Of a DNA stretch of 64,000 bases, positions 1-11,802 are shown one piece after another. The notes below the pieces were generated by a model that was given only the letters and a program-made list of their open reading frames with translations, had not been told where the DNA came from and searched no databases. The position numbers and the translations under genes are program-made. This DNA is from Chrysopilus asiliformis (Eukaryota > Arthropoda > Insecta > Diptera > Rhagionidae). Location: the NCBI GenBank assembly GCA_964034945.1, contig OZ035961.1:7392501-7456500 (forward strand), read 5' to 3'. Each line of letters starts with the position of its first letter. Position 1 is the stretch's first letter.

Positions 1-771
1 TCGATTCATATTTAAGCAATTTGCTTATAAGAATTTTTTCCTTTCATCGAGTCTGTATTCTTCTTCCCCCTTTTTACTTCCAAGTATCAAACCAATATTA
101 TTTCTGAAAGATAAAATATTCAGTCGATCGATTTTTAATAAAAAATAGCAATGCGAATCAATAGATTTTCATATTGAAAATGAGGTCAAAGGATATTTTT
201 TTAGCATTACAATCAAAAGGGAATTTAATGAGATTTCGTTCTAAGTGAAACACAGCGAAAGAGCGAAAAATAAAATATTGCCAAGGTTCAATGATCGCCA
301 TCTTTCTGTAGTTTGAATTCAAAAGAGAAATTAAATTGAAATTTTCTATAAAATACGTCTATCACTATAAGAAGAGTATCTTTCATACTGCTATAGAGTT
401 AAATGGTGTAACAAACGCTTTAACTTTGGGGAATAAATAAAAGTTAAGTAAATGTTGTGTAACTAATAGATAAATATTGGTCTATTATGTCTTGTAAGTG
501 ATAGAATTCTAAAAAGACATTGTTTGGTTGACTGTGCGATATTATTAAAATATAAGAAATATGGATTTAACCTTCATCCGTCCTTAAAAAAAACTCAGAA
601 TTTTTTAAAGTAAAAACTTTTTTTGATCGGTCCCTCGTGTGACTTAAAATGAAATCTAATTTTTTGCCAATCTCTTATCTTTCAAAGCAATAAAATTTTG
701 TTAGATTGTACGTCGTACAAGAATTGTGTTCAGAAAAAAAAATACGCTGGTCAAAAGTATTTGAAATACAA
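1..771. other. AT-rich sequence, nothing recognised
   Basis: No ORF of note, no repeat partner elsewhere in the window and no terminal inverted repeat were seen. Homopolymer A and T runs are common. Treated as unannotated non-coding DNA. Confidence 0.5.
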
Positions 772-852
772 TACAGTGGAACCTTGGTTTATGAACTTAA
801 TCCGTTCCTGAAGAGCTTTGAAAAACCAGGGCGCTAAGGAATTGAGGTTCTA

Positions 853-2000
853 GGGTCGGGTAGGGTGAAGTGGTCCGTAGGGAGAAGTGGTCCACCACCA
901 TTTTTGTTAGTAATAGTAACATTAGAACAGAATATTCAACTCTCATCGGTTGCTCTTGATGAGAGCTTGTTTTTTATTACTCATTGAAGTGTGCAGACGT
1001 ATATTTACTCACTCTCACAGCCCAGTGCCAAAAAAACATTGTTGAAAGTTTTCGCAAGTATTCACATTCAACAACATTTTGACGAATTCTTCATCAATTT
1101 CAATAAGCTAATTAATCTAAAATGTTGTCTACATTATGAACTTTGTAAATCCACCGAATTTCTGCACTTTTTTCCACAATTGTTGAAGCAGCGTCATTCC
1201 GCGCAAAATAGCGTCGGTAGGGAGAAGTGGTCCACGTTTGGTAGAGTGAAGTGGTCCACCCTGTCAATGTCATATTTCGTGTTTTCAAGTTTTTTTTTAT
1301 GAGTTATTTTGAGTGTTTCAAATCGTGGCCGAAAATCGATGCGAAGCTATATTATAACTTCTCCCAAAAATCGAGCTGAATTAGAGTAGCAGAACAAGCC
1401 GCCGGAAAACGACGCTTAACCCTTAAAGGCTTGGTGGTACACGCGATGTACCACCTTTTTTGTAACAAATACTGCACGGTGGTATCAAAATTGTACAACC
1501 AATTAAACCGTCTTTCATTGCCGTATGATACTTTAAAATGGTACCACTAAAAAAAATAAAAAAAAAATTTTTTTTTCGAGTGCCGCAAGGGTGAAAATAT
1601 TTGCTATTTTTCTGTGCCTCTAAGGGTTAACAACTACACCGAAGAAACCAACACCAAAACAGCCCAAACGCTCATTTGTTACTTTCGAATAAACCATATA
1701 TTTGAACAAACTTCATGATTATACTTTTATTTGTCATTTAAATATATGTTTATGCGATTTCTGGAAAGTTTTTGAGGGTGGACGACTTCTCCCTACCATT
1801 TTGAAAAAATCGAAAAATTAAAGTTTTCGAAAAATGCCTGAAAATTAAATTTAATGTCAAAAAGTTGGCAATCTGTGAATGCAGAAAGTTAGCTTAGACC
1901 CTGCGCTTGCGATTTGACTATCTTATCATGCAAAAATTCCAATTTTTGACCATTTTATGGCCAATAATAAAAACGTGGACCACTTCACCCTACCTGACCC
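853..2000. mobile_element. TIR element with GTAGGGTGAAGTGG subterminal repeats
   Basis: The TIRs read GGGTCGGGTAGGGTGAAGTG on the left and the reverse complement of GGGTCAGGTAGGGTGAAGTG on the right, flanked by TA on both sides (851-852, 2001-2002). The word GTAGGGWGAAGTGGTCC recurs near 862, 877, 1215, 1238, and inverted near 1777 and 1977, as expected of subterminal transposase-binding repeats (inference). A TTAA-flanked MITE (1420-1626) sits inside. With that MITE removed, about 33 codons upstream of a stop near 1700 stay open and encode a Lys/Pro/Thr-rich tail, which might be a transposase C-terminus; I could not identify it. The superfamily is unassigned. Confidence 0.6.
1420..1626. mobile_element. 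piggyBac-like MITE (TTAA target), nested
   Basis: TTAA flanks both ends (1416-1419 and 1627-1630). The ends are CCCTTAAAGGC and GCCTCTAAGGG, an inverted pair with one mismatch. An internal palindrome, GGTGGTACACGCGATGTACC (from about 1434), occupies the left part. TTAA duplication with CCC...GGG ends is the hallmark of piggyBac-type elements. At 207 bp it has no coding capacity. It interrupts the element at 853-2000. Confidence 0.65.
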
Positions 2001-2007
2001 TACTGTA

Positions 2008-5004
2008 TTACAGAACTTTTCCATTTACTGGGATTGAATCAATGCACTGCTCCTGCTTTATACAAATTCGGTATGTTTTGCTAAAGAAATTATGAGACGA
2101 AAAGTGTCCAGCATTTAATTTTACAAAACTCTTCCATGCATGATATACCACACGTAGCGACTGTAACTGAAATATGCCGATTTAAGCCTTTATCGACCCC
2201 CTTCCCAAACACGCCTCACTTACTCGGGATTTTTCAAATGTGGCTTATGGCGAATTCGAACCACGGGTTTACAGCATGCTCTAATCTGGAGTCGAAGAGG
2301 GCCTACTTTATTAAATACAATTTTGTTAGAAAAAGTTTGTCGAAATTTTCTATTCAATTTAAATGTTAGATCGAGCAATTTTTGACTAAAAAGTGCGGAC
2401 CTTTCGAATACGCCCTCAGTATCGCCGTTACACTCCCGCGGACCCATCGCTCCCAAAAAGGGTGATATATTTTAAGGACAACCCATTTGGAATGTGTTTC
2501 AGTTTTTATTATAATTCTTGAACCAGTGGGTACATTTTACTGGTTAAAAAATCTGATTTTGCGTGGATAATTTTATTAAAAGTAAATGTTTTTCATATAA
2601 ATAAATCACGCTTTCTCAAAGATATATTGAAATTCCTTAATTAAAAGAATTTCCAATTAATTTTCCAGCTCTATTTGCATGAAAGGAAAACACGACTTTA
2701 AGTATAATTGATGATGAAATCAAGGTATCTATAAGTGAAGTAGTTTCAATTGAGAAATACCTCAACGACATTTCTTATGTATATTCCGAACTCTGTAAAT
2801 CCTTAATTTAACATTGCTTGCATATCAATTAGGAACACTAACAAAAATCCAATATTGATTGATGCTAAATGTATAAATGTTTGTAAACGATTCGATATAT
2901 TTTTAACGCAAATTCTACGCCCATCACACCTTAGGCAGAACCAGTCAAAGGACCCAGGCATAGAAAACAGATTCCTTGAACATCCTAAGGGTATAAGACA
3001 AGTACTTAACGTTGTGCAAACTTTTAGCGCGTTTCTCTCTTCTATAACAACTCTAATCTCAAAACCTACTTAAAATTCTTTTTCAGACTTTTGCACCCCT
3101 TTAAAAATTAATTTCCAATCGAAAACTTTAGACTTTTATAATTGAATTTTCGGTGGCTTTAACTTTTTTTTTATACGGGGAATATAGAAAAAAAGGAGCC
3201 ATCAGAAAAGAAGAACAAAAATTCGTAAAACAGACAAGAAACCACGGAAAAAAGTTTCAATGTGGCTTAACCTTAGGGCAATAATCATTAAACACCGTTT
3301 TTCTTGGGAAATTTTTACCTCCCATTCCACATTATTTTCCATTGGGCGTTGAATACGTTTACATACTTTTTGATATTCCCCTCTACCACACGGTAGCTCA
3401 TCGTCTTTGACGATTTTCCCGTTTTTCGCCTTGGACTTTTCCGTTTAAGTCGACATGAAGCCTACTAGACTAAAAATGAAAAGAAAATGTGATGAAGATG
3501 GTCTACAAAAAGTCTGAAAGAAAATCGTTTAAAACGACTTTCAACTGATATGTATATAAAAATATACTAGGATATAAAGTGGGCAAAAAGTTGAACAAAA
3601 AAGGACATAGAGACACAAATAAAGTCGGAATTGCTGTAGGGGGCCCCATCGAAAATGCCTCAAACGATGCTCATTTAAAATTCTACTAAAATAATTTCGC
3701 GCAGTCATTTTGATAAACATCCTGGCGCAATTACTCTGAAATATCGTGCCATAATTGAAAGCAAATAGCGAAAAAATTATCTCAGGTAAAAATTTCTCTA
3801 TTACAAAAAAAAATTTTTTTTTCTTACATAACTGTATCAATGTTGTATCCTTGAATAAGTCAAAAAGTCACAAAAATGATTAAGTAATATTATATCAGAC
3901 AACATAATGTCCCAATAGATTCAGTTATGCAGAATGTGTTTGTGTGTGCGCCCACATAAAAATATTTGTGGAATTCACTTAGTTTGAACGTAATTTAATG
4001 TACAGTCACTTGGAAAATACGAAAATAATTAAATAATTTACTTTGGTCCTGCATGTGATGAGAAGGCATTTTCATTTTTCATCAATCGTTTGTCAACATC
4101 AAAATAGGGGTAGGTAAAAATCCAGTACAGGGGATGAAAAATGACTCATTTAATAATTGATGACAGTATAATGGAGTCGCATGTAGACATTAGTTTTTTT
4201 TTATTCGTAGGACAGCGGAAATATAATTGTTTAATGTTTTTGTGGTATAATGGTCTTAATTACAAAAAAAAACTGTGATATTCAATTAAACGACATTAGT
4301 AGTGAATATTTATTTTATTTAAATATTTCGCTGTTTTTACTATAATAATGTATTATAATAAATTTGCTGGTAATGAAATGATAATAGAAAATTGTTTATA
4401 CGTAATGCTGGTATGTTCTAAACAAACATATTTCAATGGACTTTCAATGTTTTAAATTTGAGAAAATTAATTAAAATTTGTTTCTGTGCGAACGAGTGAT
4501 ATTATTTTACAAAACTATAAAATTGGGGCAATTTGAAAGTTAATTAGAGATCATGTAAACTACCATATTTTGTTATTAAATTATTACCTGCAATGAGAAG
4601 TTATTTAAAAAAACGTAGAAAGCATAACTAGTACTAAAATATATCAAAACCCATATCAATTCGTTTTTATTACGGATTGGGGTAAATTTTTCATATAATT
4701 AAGGTTTTGCTGTATGGCTCACTCGTACTTACTTTGAATCGCATACCGTGGTGATCAAGTAGTCAGAATAGTGAAGGCTGACCGCTGTGACCAACCCGGA
4801 TTGCAAAACGAGTGAGTGCCTATGGTTATTTATTCTGTAGTGTAGTTAGTTAGCTTAATATTATTATTGTTGTGTCTTGGGGATGATCCCAGAAGGGTAG
4901 TATTCGGTGGTTAAGATTGTTTTCCGTCCGTCATAGTTTTGTGGTTCTGGACTAGATGACGAATCAGGGGAGGTGAACGTTTGTCGTTCGCTTGGGCGTG
5001 TGTC
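2008..5004. other. AT-rich sequence, nothing recognised
   Basis: Three kilobases with short chance ORFs only, the longest 99 codons on the minus strand at 3541-3840 and low in complexity. A weak imperfect inverted repeat (TCACTCGT near 4719 and ACGAGTGA near 4808) might be an old MITE but is too diverged to call. Roughly 4960-5110 is richer in G and C than its surroundings. Confidence 0.45.
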
Positions 5005-5062
5005 GCTTGTCGGCGTGTGTCGCTGACTACCCTGCTTGTCGGCGTATGTCGCTGACTACCCT
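5005..5062. repeat. 29-bp direct tandem duplication
   Basis: Two adjacent 29-bp units beginning GCTTGTCGGCGT and ending GACTACCCT differ at a single base (G at 5016, A at 5045). They lie in a short GTCG-rich segment (about 4975-5070) unlike the AT-rich surroundings. Function unknown. Confidence 0.75.
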
Positions 5063-5185
5063 GTCACCTGGGGTCCGAAAGGAAGATACACGTTCGTCGT
5101 GTACTTTTGGTCTGTCCGAGGTAAAGGGAGGGTAACTTTAAGCCCTCACTAAGTCTTATAGACTTACGTTTTGAAAATCTTCAAA

Positions 5186-5643
5186 ACTTATGTTTAGCTA
5201 CAATTGCCAGAGACCAATCCTGAAATACTCTTTGACAGAGAAAATGCTTATCTAAAACATAACAAAAGCTATAATTGCCAATCTGGCAATTATTGAAAAC
5301 CCGTATGGTGATATTCGTATCAAAATTCGAACAGTTGTACCAAAATTCCACTTTGAGTCAAACTTTCCAATAAGATTTTTTAAAATATATTCCAATCAGT
5401 TTTTGATGTATGGGAGTTTTATGTAGAATCATATCCTAAATAACTTTTGTTCTTGGACTTTTTTGATAAGATGCACCGTTTTCAAGATATTTGCAAAAAA
5501 CATATGGGGGGTACCCCCCCCCCCCCCCACCCTCTTAATGGTCCATTTTTGCCCATTAACGAACTTAGCCTCGCATTTTACGAAAAACGAATCTGCATAA
5601 AATTTCAAGTCTCTAGCTCAATCCGTGCGCCCGCAATCCGCGC

Positions 5644-5679
<36 letters not shown>

Positions 5680-6000
5680 GACGGACAGACGGACGGACAG
5701 ACAGACGGACGGACATGCTAAATTCAACTTTTTTTTTTATCATTCTAAACACACTGGTGTAATTCATTTTTTTGTGTGATAACGAGATCTTAGCGTTACA
5801 AACGGTAAGGCAAAGTTAATATACCCTTTGGTTTCACCATACGGGTATAAAAATCCATTTGCTTGGAGAGGGGACAGGAGTGGTCGGATTGAATTTTGAT
5901 GTATGGATAAGTTATGTAAAATCATATCAAAAACAGATTTCATCTCTATAAATTTTTCGATACGATGCACAGTTTTCGAGAAAACAGGATAAAAGTATTC
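5186..6000 (+). mobile_element. Old CATAAG-family copy, split by a CATAAC element
   Basis: The left part (5186-5257) matches the copy at 62441: AGCTACAATTGCCAG, then GACAGAGAAAATG. The right part (5849-6000) resumes with AATCCATTTG, a pyrimidine-poor block, and the family sentence about TTTTGATGTATGG, GTAAAATCATAT and TCGATACGATGCAC. The copy at 62441-62640 runs through the same junction uninterrupted, so it serves as the empty site. The family has no coding capacity. Confidence 0.65.
5258..5848 (+). mobile_element. CATAAC...GGGTAT interspersed element, copy 1
   Basis: It begins CATAACAAAAGCTATAATTG, carries the palindrome ATTGCCAATCTGGCAAT, then CCGTATGGTGA, which recurs inverted as TCACCATACGG at the far end. 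A (GACA/GACG)n tract lies at about 5646-5714, and a C-run at about 5514-5529. It is flanked by A-tracts (5254-5257, 5849-5853). Read on the minus strand it starts with a TATACCC...GGGTATA stem. Short subterminal inverted repeats, a central (GTCY)n microsatellite and insertion in T/A tracts recall dipteran DINE-1/Helentron-related non-autonomous elements; that assignment is inference. The frames across the tetranucleotide tract encode only TDRQ repeats and are not genes. Confidence 0.75.
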
Positions 6001-6713
6001 CATTGCAAAATAGGAAAAAAGTATTCCAAAAGTATTCCAGAAAACAGGAAAAAAGTGGACCGACAGACAACTGAATTCTCTTATATTTACCTTTTTCCTT
6101 TTTAAACCTAACCATAAAAATCCATTCTAATATAATTTCTACGAAAATTATAATTTTACATGAATTTTCTCAAGCATTAAAAATTAAAACAGAAAATTCC
6201 TCTTGTATTTCTGCAAATATTTTATACTATAGTGCCTTAATTCAGTTAAAAACTTTCTCGTTCGACCCCTATATTAATGTTTTAATGGAATTCGAAAAAA
6301 ATGAAACTAAAATTTACTAAATTCTTCTCTGCAAAGTACAGCGATTAAAAAGTATGCAGTATAAAGTTTAAAACTATTTAATTTTTTATACTTTGCGTTC
6401 GGTGAAAAGTTTAATTTAATTTAACTTGATGCCTGGATTTTTTCTTTTATAAAATTACTCTCGATATCTAGACGAAGAAAAGTTTTCTATCAATTTAAAA
6501 TACGAGACGACAACTAATTAGCAATAAATATAAGTGGATTTTAATCCTTTCGGGGAGAGAATTATGTCTGTTTCTCGTTCAGAGAATACAAAACAAAGTG
6601 GAAAATTGAACTTATTGATCTCTTGAGACAAGTTTTGCAATTAATGCTTAATCTTTTAGAAAGTCAAATATATTTTCTTTAGTTTGTTTAATTCAGCCAT
6701 AATTAGATTAAAA
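6001..6713. other. AT-rich sequence, nothing recognised
   Basis: After a short echo of the preceding repeat (AGTATTCC words near 5993-6035), no ORF, inverted repeat or repeat partner is visible up to the next interspersed element. Confidence 0.4.
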
Positions 6714-7096
6714 CATAACAAAAGCTATAATTGCCAATCTGGCAATCATTGGAGACCCGTATGGTGATATTCGTATCAAAATTCGAACAGTTGTACCAAA
6801 ATTCCACTTTGAAGTCAAACTTTCCAATAAGAATTTTTAAAATTTATTCCAATCGGATTTTGATGTATGGGAGTTTTATGTAGAATCATATCCTAAATAA
6901 CTTTTGTTCTTGGACTTTTTTGATAAGATGCACCGTTTTTGAGATATTCACAAAAACCGTTTTCGTTCGTATGGGGGGTACCCCCCCTAATGGTCCATTT
7001 TTGCCCATTAACGAACTTAGCCTCGCATTTTACGAAAAACATATCCGCGCAAAATTTCAAGTCTCTAGCTCAATCCGTGCGCCCGCAATCCGCGCC

Positions 7097-7134
<38 letters not shown>

Positions 7135-7309
7135 GGACAGACAGACGGACAGACAGACAGACGGACAGACGGACGGACATGCAGAAATTAATTATTTTTA
7201 TCATTCTAAACACACTGGTGTAATTCATTTTTGTGTGTGATGACGGGATCTTGGCGTTACAAACGGTAAGGCAAAGTTAATATACCCTTTGGTTTCACCA
7301 TACGGGTAT
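6714..7309 (+). mobile_element. CATAAC...GGGTAT interspersed element, copy 2
   Basis: Almost the same as the copy at 5258 over its whole length: same CATAAC start, ATTGCCAATCTGGCAAT palindrome, CCGTATGGTGA / TCACCATACGG subterminal pair and GGGTAT end. The (GACA/GACG)n tract (about 7097-7180) is longer here and the C-run near 6980 is shorter. Flanked by A residues on both sides (6710-6713, 7310-7312). The near-identity of two copies 0.9 kb apart suggests recent activity. Confidence 0.75.
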
Positions 7310-7419
7310 AAATATACAGGTTAAAAAAAGTTTAGTAAAATATGCATTTTAGTAAGTGTAATTTGTTGTTCTTAATTGCGTAGTTTAAAAAAAAACATAC
7401 GAAACGCTTCAAAAAAAAA

Positions 7420-7735
7420 ACATGAAAAACTTTATATGAGAATTTCAAACCGGATTTTGATAGAAAAACTTCTAGGGGGAAAAGTTGTCCGATTGAATTT
7501 TAATGCAAGAAAGAATTATGTTTGATCATATCGTAAATACCTGTTGTTCTTTCAAATTGTTCAGTTTGAAGCACAGTTTTTAAGAAAATCGAAAATTCTT
7601 TTTGTATTGTTTCTTATGTATCTAGGAGGGGCGATGAAATAGTCCGATTGCACTTTGATGTAATGTAAAATCATATTCGAAGCATTTTTTTGAATATAAA
7701 AGTTTTTCGATACGACGCACATTGGTTCCAATGGG
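7420..7735 (+). repeat. Degraded CATAAG-family fragments
   Basis: Two tandem remnants carry the family sentence: a short purine block, CCGATTGAATTTTAATGCA or CCGATTGCACTTTGATGTA, then ATCATAT, then a TTCGATACGACGCAC-type phrase. The termini are lost. They lie directly downstream of the younger element at 6714. Confidence 0.5.
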
Positions 7736-10700
7736 GTTAAAATCTGGCATTAACTCAAAAAATTAATCGCGTGTTACAACGCGAAAAATACTCAAATTTT
7801 TCATAATAACAACACCTTCCAATGATTATCTCTAATAGACAATTAAAGAAAGTCTTTATAAAATACCTTGGCCTTCATCCTGAAAGTTTTTCTAGCTGGA
7901 ATACCTTTTCATCCCACTATTGATCGCATTAATTTCAGCAAATTACAATCGTTCTGTTCTTTCAGGTTGAACATCAGCTTTTCACCCCTTTGATTTTTTT
8001 TTGTCCATTTTAGCTGAAATGTGGTGGCTGTAAAAGTAAAGCGAAACTTTTTTGTACCCCTTTGGGGATGAACTGCGATGAGTCTGTGAATCGGGTGTAT
8101 TCTCGGTAGCCGGATAAGTTCACCACTGCAGCATGAGGGTTTAAAGGTTGGGTTTTAGCTATGATGTCTTTGTGTAGAATTCGGTGCTAACTAAATAAAA
8201 ATATGTAATGAAATTTCCTATTTCGCATACACAGGATAAAAAACCATGCATGTTATTGTCGGGAAAAATAAGAACGGAAAGATATCATATAGCTATTGTA
8301 GAATTTGGGTAATCCTAAAGGGCATTATGGCCGGCCTTTTACCTCCAAAATACTGAAATCGGCTTAATTTGTTAACGTGTTTGAGTGCAATTTATTTAGC
8401 AACAGGGTTTGGGTTTTTTTTTAGCTCTGTGAAAATAAAATGACTTCGTTTAGAAATGGGGCAAAGTCTGTGGGAAATGGTGGAAAAAATTTGGTGTTAG
8501 AAATATTTGAAGTGGAAAATTTCCGAGGGTGGCAATTGTAAGCGAGTCCAAGCGGTGCGCAATGGTTGAACAGATCGCTTTTATGCTTGGAGTAACTCTC
8601 AACTTATCACATTAACTTTTAAATTGATTGCCCATTTAAGGTCATTAGTTAGTTGGTTGGCAGAAAACAGGATAACTTTCGGATAGCGTTGCTAAAAAAT
8701 TCAACCCTTAAACGATAATTAACGACAGTTTTATAGTATTAGCGTGTAACTTTGTTAAAAGAAAGGAATGTATTAAAAAAGAAACGCTATAAGCGGTTTT
8801 CTTAAAGTTTTAAGTATAAAAGTGTCAAATAAATTTCATCTCGAGCTTTTGTTTCGCTAAGCGTTTTACAAATTTCTTAAAATATTCATTGAAACACACA
8901 ATAAAAGTTCATTAATTATGATTTTTAATTATAAATTGTCATAGAATCCTCAAAATATAGAATGTAAAAAACTTGTGAAAACTTTCATGAATATTTTCAT
9001 AATCTGTAAATTACGTCTCACGTTTAAGGGGAGGGGAAAAGAGGCGTTTTGAGGTAGTCTAAAAAATCGCGAAAAAGCATGTGGGTGGGGGTCCTAAAAG
9101 GCGAAAATGTTAATTATTTACCGTACATCTGATTTCTTTATATTCTTCTAATTGTAAATCATGTTATGTTTTCTAGATTTTTTGTATAGAATTTGTTGCT
9201 CCGTTATTGTTCCGTTTCAGCCATCCTTACGAGAGGAGTATCGCTGTCATCTTTTTCCGGATTGACCCGAAATAATTTTAACCAACCTATGTATGAAGAT
9301 TATAAATGGTGAACATTTTAGAATGACTTTTACATAAATTCCTCCACCTTATGCCAAAAAAATTCACGCTTTTTTAATTAAACGTCCTTTCTAATCCGTC
9401 CCTTCTTCCGGAACATATTTAAATAAACTCAGGTACATTTAAAAAAAAAAACAATAAAAATGCTTTGAAACTTTCCAGACAATCTTTAATTGGTAAAATA
9501 TTAATTAATATTATTTCAATGAAATTTAAATAAATAAATAATGCTGAACAATTCACGGGATGAGTTTTAAATTATTTTCCTCATAAATATATTCTGAATC
9601 GATTCAAAAAAAAAAAAAAATTGAAATTCGTCTGAGAAGTTGGGAAAACTTTGGGTCCAGGTATGTTTGCAATTGGAAAATATATTTTTTTTTTCGCAAA
9701 TAAATATTTATTCTTACGCGTGTTCCATAAAAGTTGGGTAAATATTTATTTTATTTCGGTTCAATTTGTTGTCATATGGAAAAACTTATTTCGTTATGGC
9801 GTTGTTTAGAAAAGTTTCAATAAAATGGGGCACAAAAAATCACAGTTAACAAATTTTGGAACGAAAAGCTCATTCACAAAAGAAGTGACTTTTTAGATGG
9901 CAAAAGTTTTTTATTAAGCATCCTGGTCAAAGTTTAAGAGGGAAAAATATGAAAAAGAAATAACGAAAATTTAATAACCGACAAAAAAGTTAATGGCTCA
10001 TCCAATATGGTGTTTTACGGCTCGTCTGACATTTCCTTAAAGCGATTTTACGACGACTAACAAAAAAAAAACATGAATTTTGCATAACGAAAAGAAATGT
10101 TACTACAAAACCAACACATTTATACTCACCGAAAAACAAACGAAACATCAACAACAACAACTCAGTTTAGAGGCAAAAAAAAAACTTTTAATTAAGTCGA
10201 TATTACATGTAAACTCGAGTTTTAAAAGTCCATTAATTTGGGACGCCAGCAGCAATAAAAACACCAAATGAAACTTTCCTCCAGAGAAGCGACACTCTGA
10301 CACCATCGGCGAACTATGCAAGCCACACGCACAATCGAAAGTGGCCGAAAAGTTTTCTACCAGAATCCTAGACTTAACGTCATGTCGTTTGTCATCACAT
10401 CGCTGTCGGTAGAAAAGTCACTCCTCATTTTCCACACGTTTAAAAAAAAATCTCAAGTATTTAGAAGGAAAAAGGAAAATTTTTTTCCTACTATTTGAAT
10501 GTAAGGCTAGAGCTTACGGAAATTCTGTCTATAAGTAAATTTTTATTTTCATATACAAAAATAGTACACAAATGTGTTGTTTTTGCCGGAATCTGTGATT
10601 CCTTTAATTTTGACTGGATTGGTCATGGATTTTATATAAAAATTGCTGAATTGCAAAACTTCGTCATTTAACGTGGCTTTTAACGATTTTGAGGTTTTAA

Positions 10701-11129
10701 ACCGAAATCTTATTAAACATGAATTTTTCGATGTTTTCTCAAAATTCCGGTCCGTTGTGAAAAAAAACTTGATAAAATGAATAGAATTATTATTTAGGAA
10801 AAAAAGTTTCAAAAAAAAGGACAGTAGGAACATAGATTTTCCTCAGAGTTTCCCTTAACCCTGGACAAAATTACCAAATATCAGTGTTTCGGATTGCTGA
10901 GCAAATTTTAATGGGTTTTGATATAAAGATTGTGTATCTATATAATTGGGGGACGGTCACTTGGAAGCAATCAGCGATGATTTTGCTGTAATCGAAATAT
11001 ATTAGACAAATGTAATGAACAATTTTTACACCACCTTTTGAAAATTTTGGTTTTTTTGTTTACAGTACCTCGCAACTTTTGTTTTCAAAATTTGGTTGCC
11101 GCCATTTCTTTTTAGATTTTTCGTACCCC
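7736..11129. other. AT-rich sequence, nothing recognised
   Basis: Over 3 kb with only chance ORFs (60-94 codons around 10080-10833) and poly-A runs (for example about 9607-9620). No repeat partner or terminal inverted repeat was found. The segment at 10290-10420 is less AT-rich, but no frame in it looks like a known protein. Confidence 0.4.
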
Positions 11130-11131
11130 TA

Positions 11132-11470
11132 AAGGCACAACTACGATCGACATAGCAGCGCATATCTTAATGTCAAATTCCCAACGAATGTTGACATACA
11201 TAGCTGTCAACATAAAAGCTAATCTTCATTTTACCTCAAGTGGAAATTATTATGGCCACAATATTATTAAATTCACACTAAAATTTTAGGTTATGTTCAC
11301 TATTTACATATGCCAGTTCCATTTGTATCGAATTATTCGTGCTTAACGAAGGTTTGAAAGTGGCAACACTTTGACACATGTCTATTGTGGGTAATAACAT
11401 TGACTTTCTTATTCTGGAAATGACATATGCAGCTACATATGCGCTCCTATGTCGATCGTAGTTGGGCCTT
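11132..11470. mobile_element. MITE with 33-bp TIRs and TA target
   Basis: The left end AAGGCACAACTACGATCGAC and the right end, the reverse complement of AAGGCCCAACTACGATCGAC, remain paired through ATAGSAGCGCATAT with two mismatches. TA flanks both sides (11130-11131, 11471-11472). At 339 bp it has no coding capacity. TA duplication points to a Tc1/mariner-type mobiliser but the TIR sequence is not one I recognise. It interrupts an older repeat, and joining the flanks restores GTACCCCTAGAACC. Confidence 0.75.
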
Positions 11471-11472
11471 TA

Positions 11473-11523
11473 GAACCAGCCAATGTACCCCTAGGGGACA
11501 TGTACCCCCGGTTGGGAAACACT
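11473..11523. mobile_element. Possible hAT-type terminus (fossil)
   Basis: The phrase GTACCCCTAGGGGACATGTA followed by GGTTGGGAAACACTTG resembles the CAGTGTTTCCCAACC end typical of many animal hAT elements, read in reverse. A possible opposite end, CAGAGTTTCCCTTAACC, lies near 10846, but no 8-bp duplication could be matched. Recorded as a likely fossil end only. Confidence 0.3.
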
Positions 11524-11802
11524 TGCCAACTTTGCGGTTCGCAGCAGGTATTTTTCTGGTCCGCGCCCTATATAACTCTGGGTAATAAAAATTCAATTAA
11601 AGTTTCGAAGCTTAATTTTTGAAGTTAAAAGGAATATATTTAGACTCGGTACGTGGAAAATTTCATATATAGTTCATATTATTAAATTTTCAAAGAGCCC
11701 AATAGGGTTTAGAAAAGAATTTCTGGAATTTATCGGTATTTCTAAAACATATATAAAATTCGTTACCCAAGCTACGAGAGGTTCAGGAGCTAATAAGCAA
11801 AA

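Larger units (their letters stand above)
774..2005. mobile_element. pogo-like MITE, split by a later insertion
   Basis: The left end reads CAGTGGAACCTTGGTTTATG after a TA (772-773). The right end, CTG followed by TA (2006-2007), is reached only after removing the inserted element at 853-2000. The rejoined right flank reads as the reverse complement of CAGTAGAACCTCAATTCC, so the TIRs share CAGTRGAACCTYR. Without the insertion the element is only about 82 bp. TA target duplication and CAGTRGAA ends fit pogo/Tigger-type Tc1/mariner MITEs, and the MITE at 17894 begins with a related CAGTAGAA. Moderately sure, because the termini are diverged. Confidence 0.55.

Noticed and set aside
2240..2300. 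tRNA-like phrase on the minus strand with GGTTCGAATTC B-box
   Set aside because: The T stem does not pair and no acceptor or D-arm could be built; probably chance or a very old SINE.
4713..4825. Inverted TCACTCGT / ACGAGTGA pair that might be a MITE
   Set aside because: Arms need several gaps to align and no target duplication is visible.
5646..7180. CRISPR-like appearance of short regular repeats
   Set aside because: Tetranucleotide microsatellite with no spacers; the context is eukaryotic and no cas-like genes exist.
5447..7240. ORFs encoding TDRQTDRQ-type peptides
   Set aside because: Translation of a (GACA/GACG)n microsatellite inside interspersed elements; the same occurs at 36910-37193 and 58080-58383.
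10846..11523. Complete hAT element between CAGAGTTTCCC and GGGAAACACTTG
   Set aside because: The ends match poorly and no 8-bp duplication is present; only the right-hand phrase is kept as a weak call.
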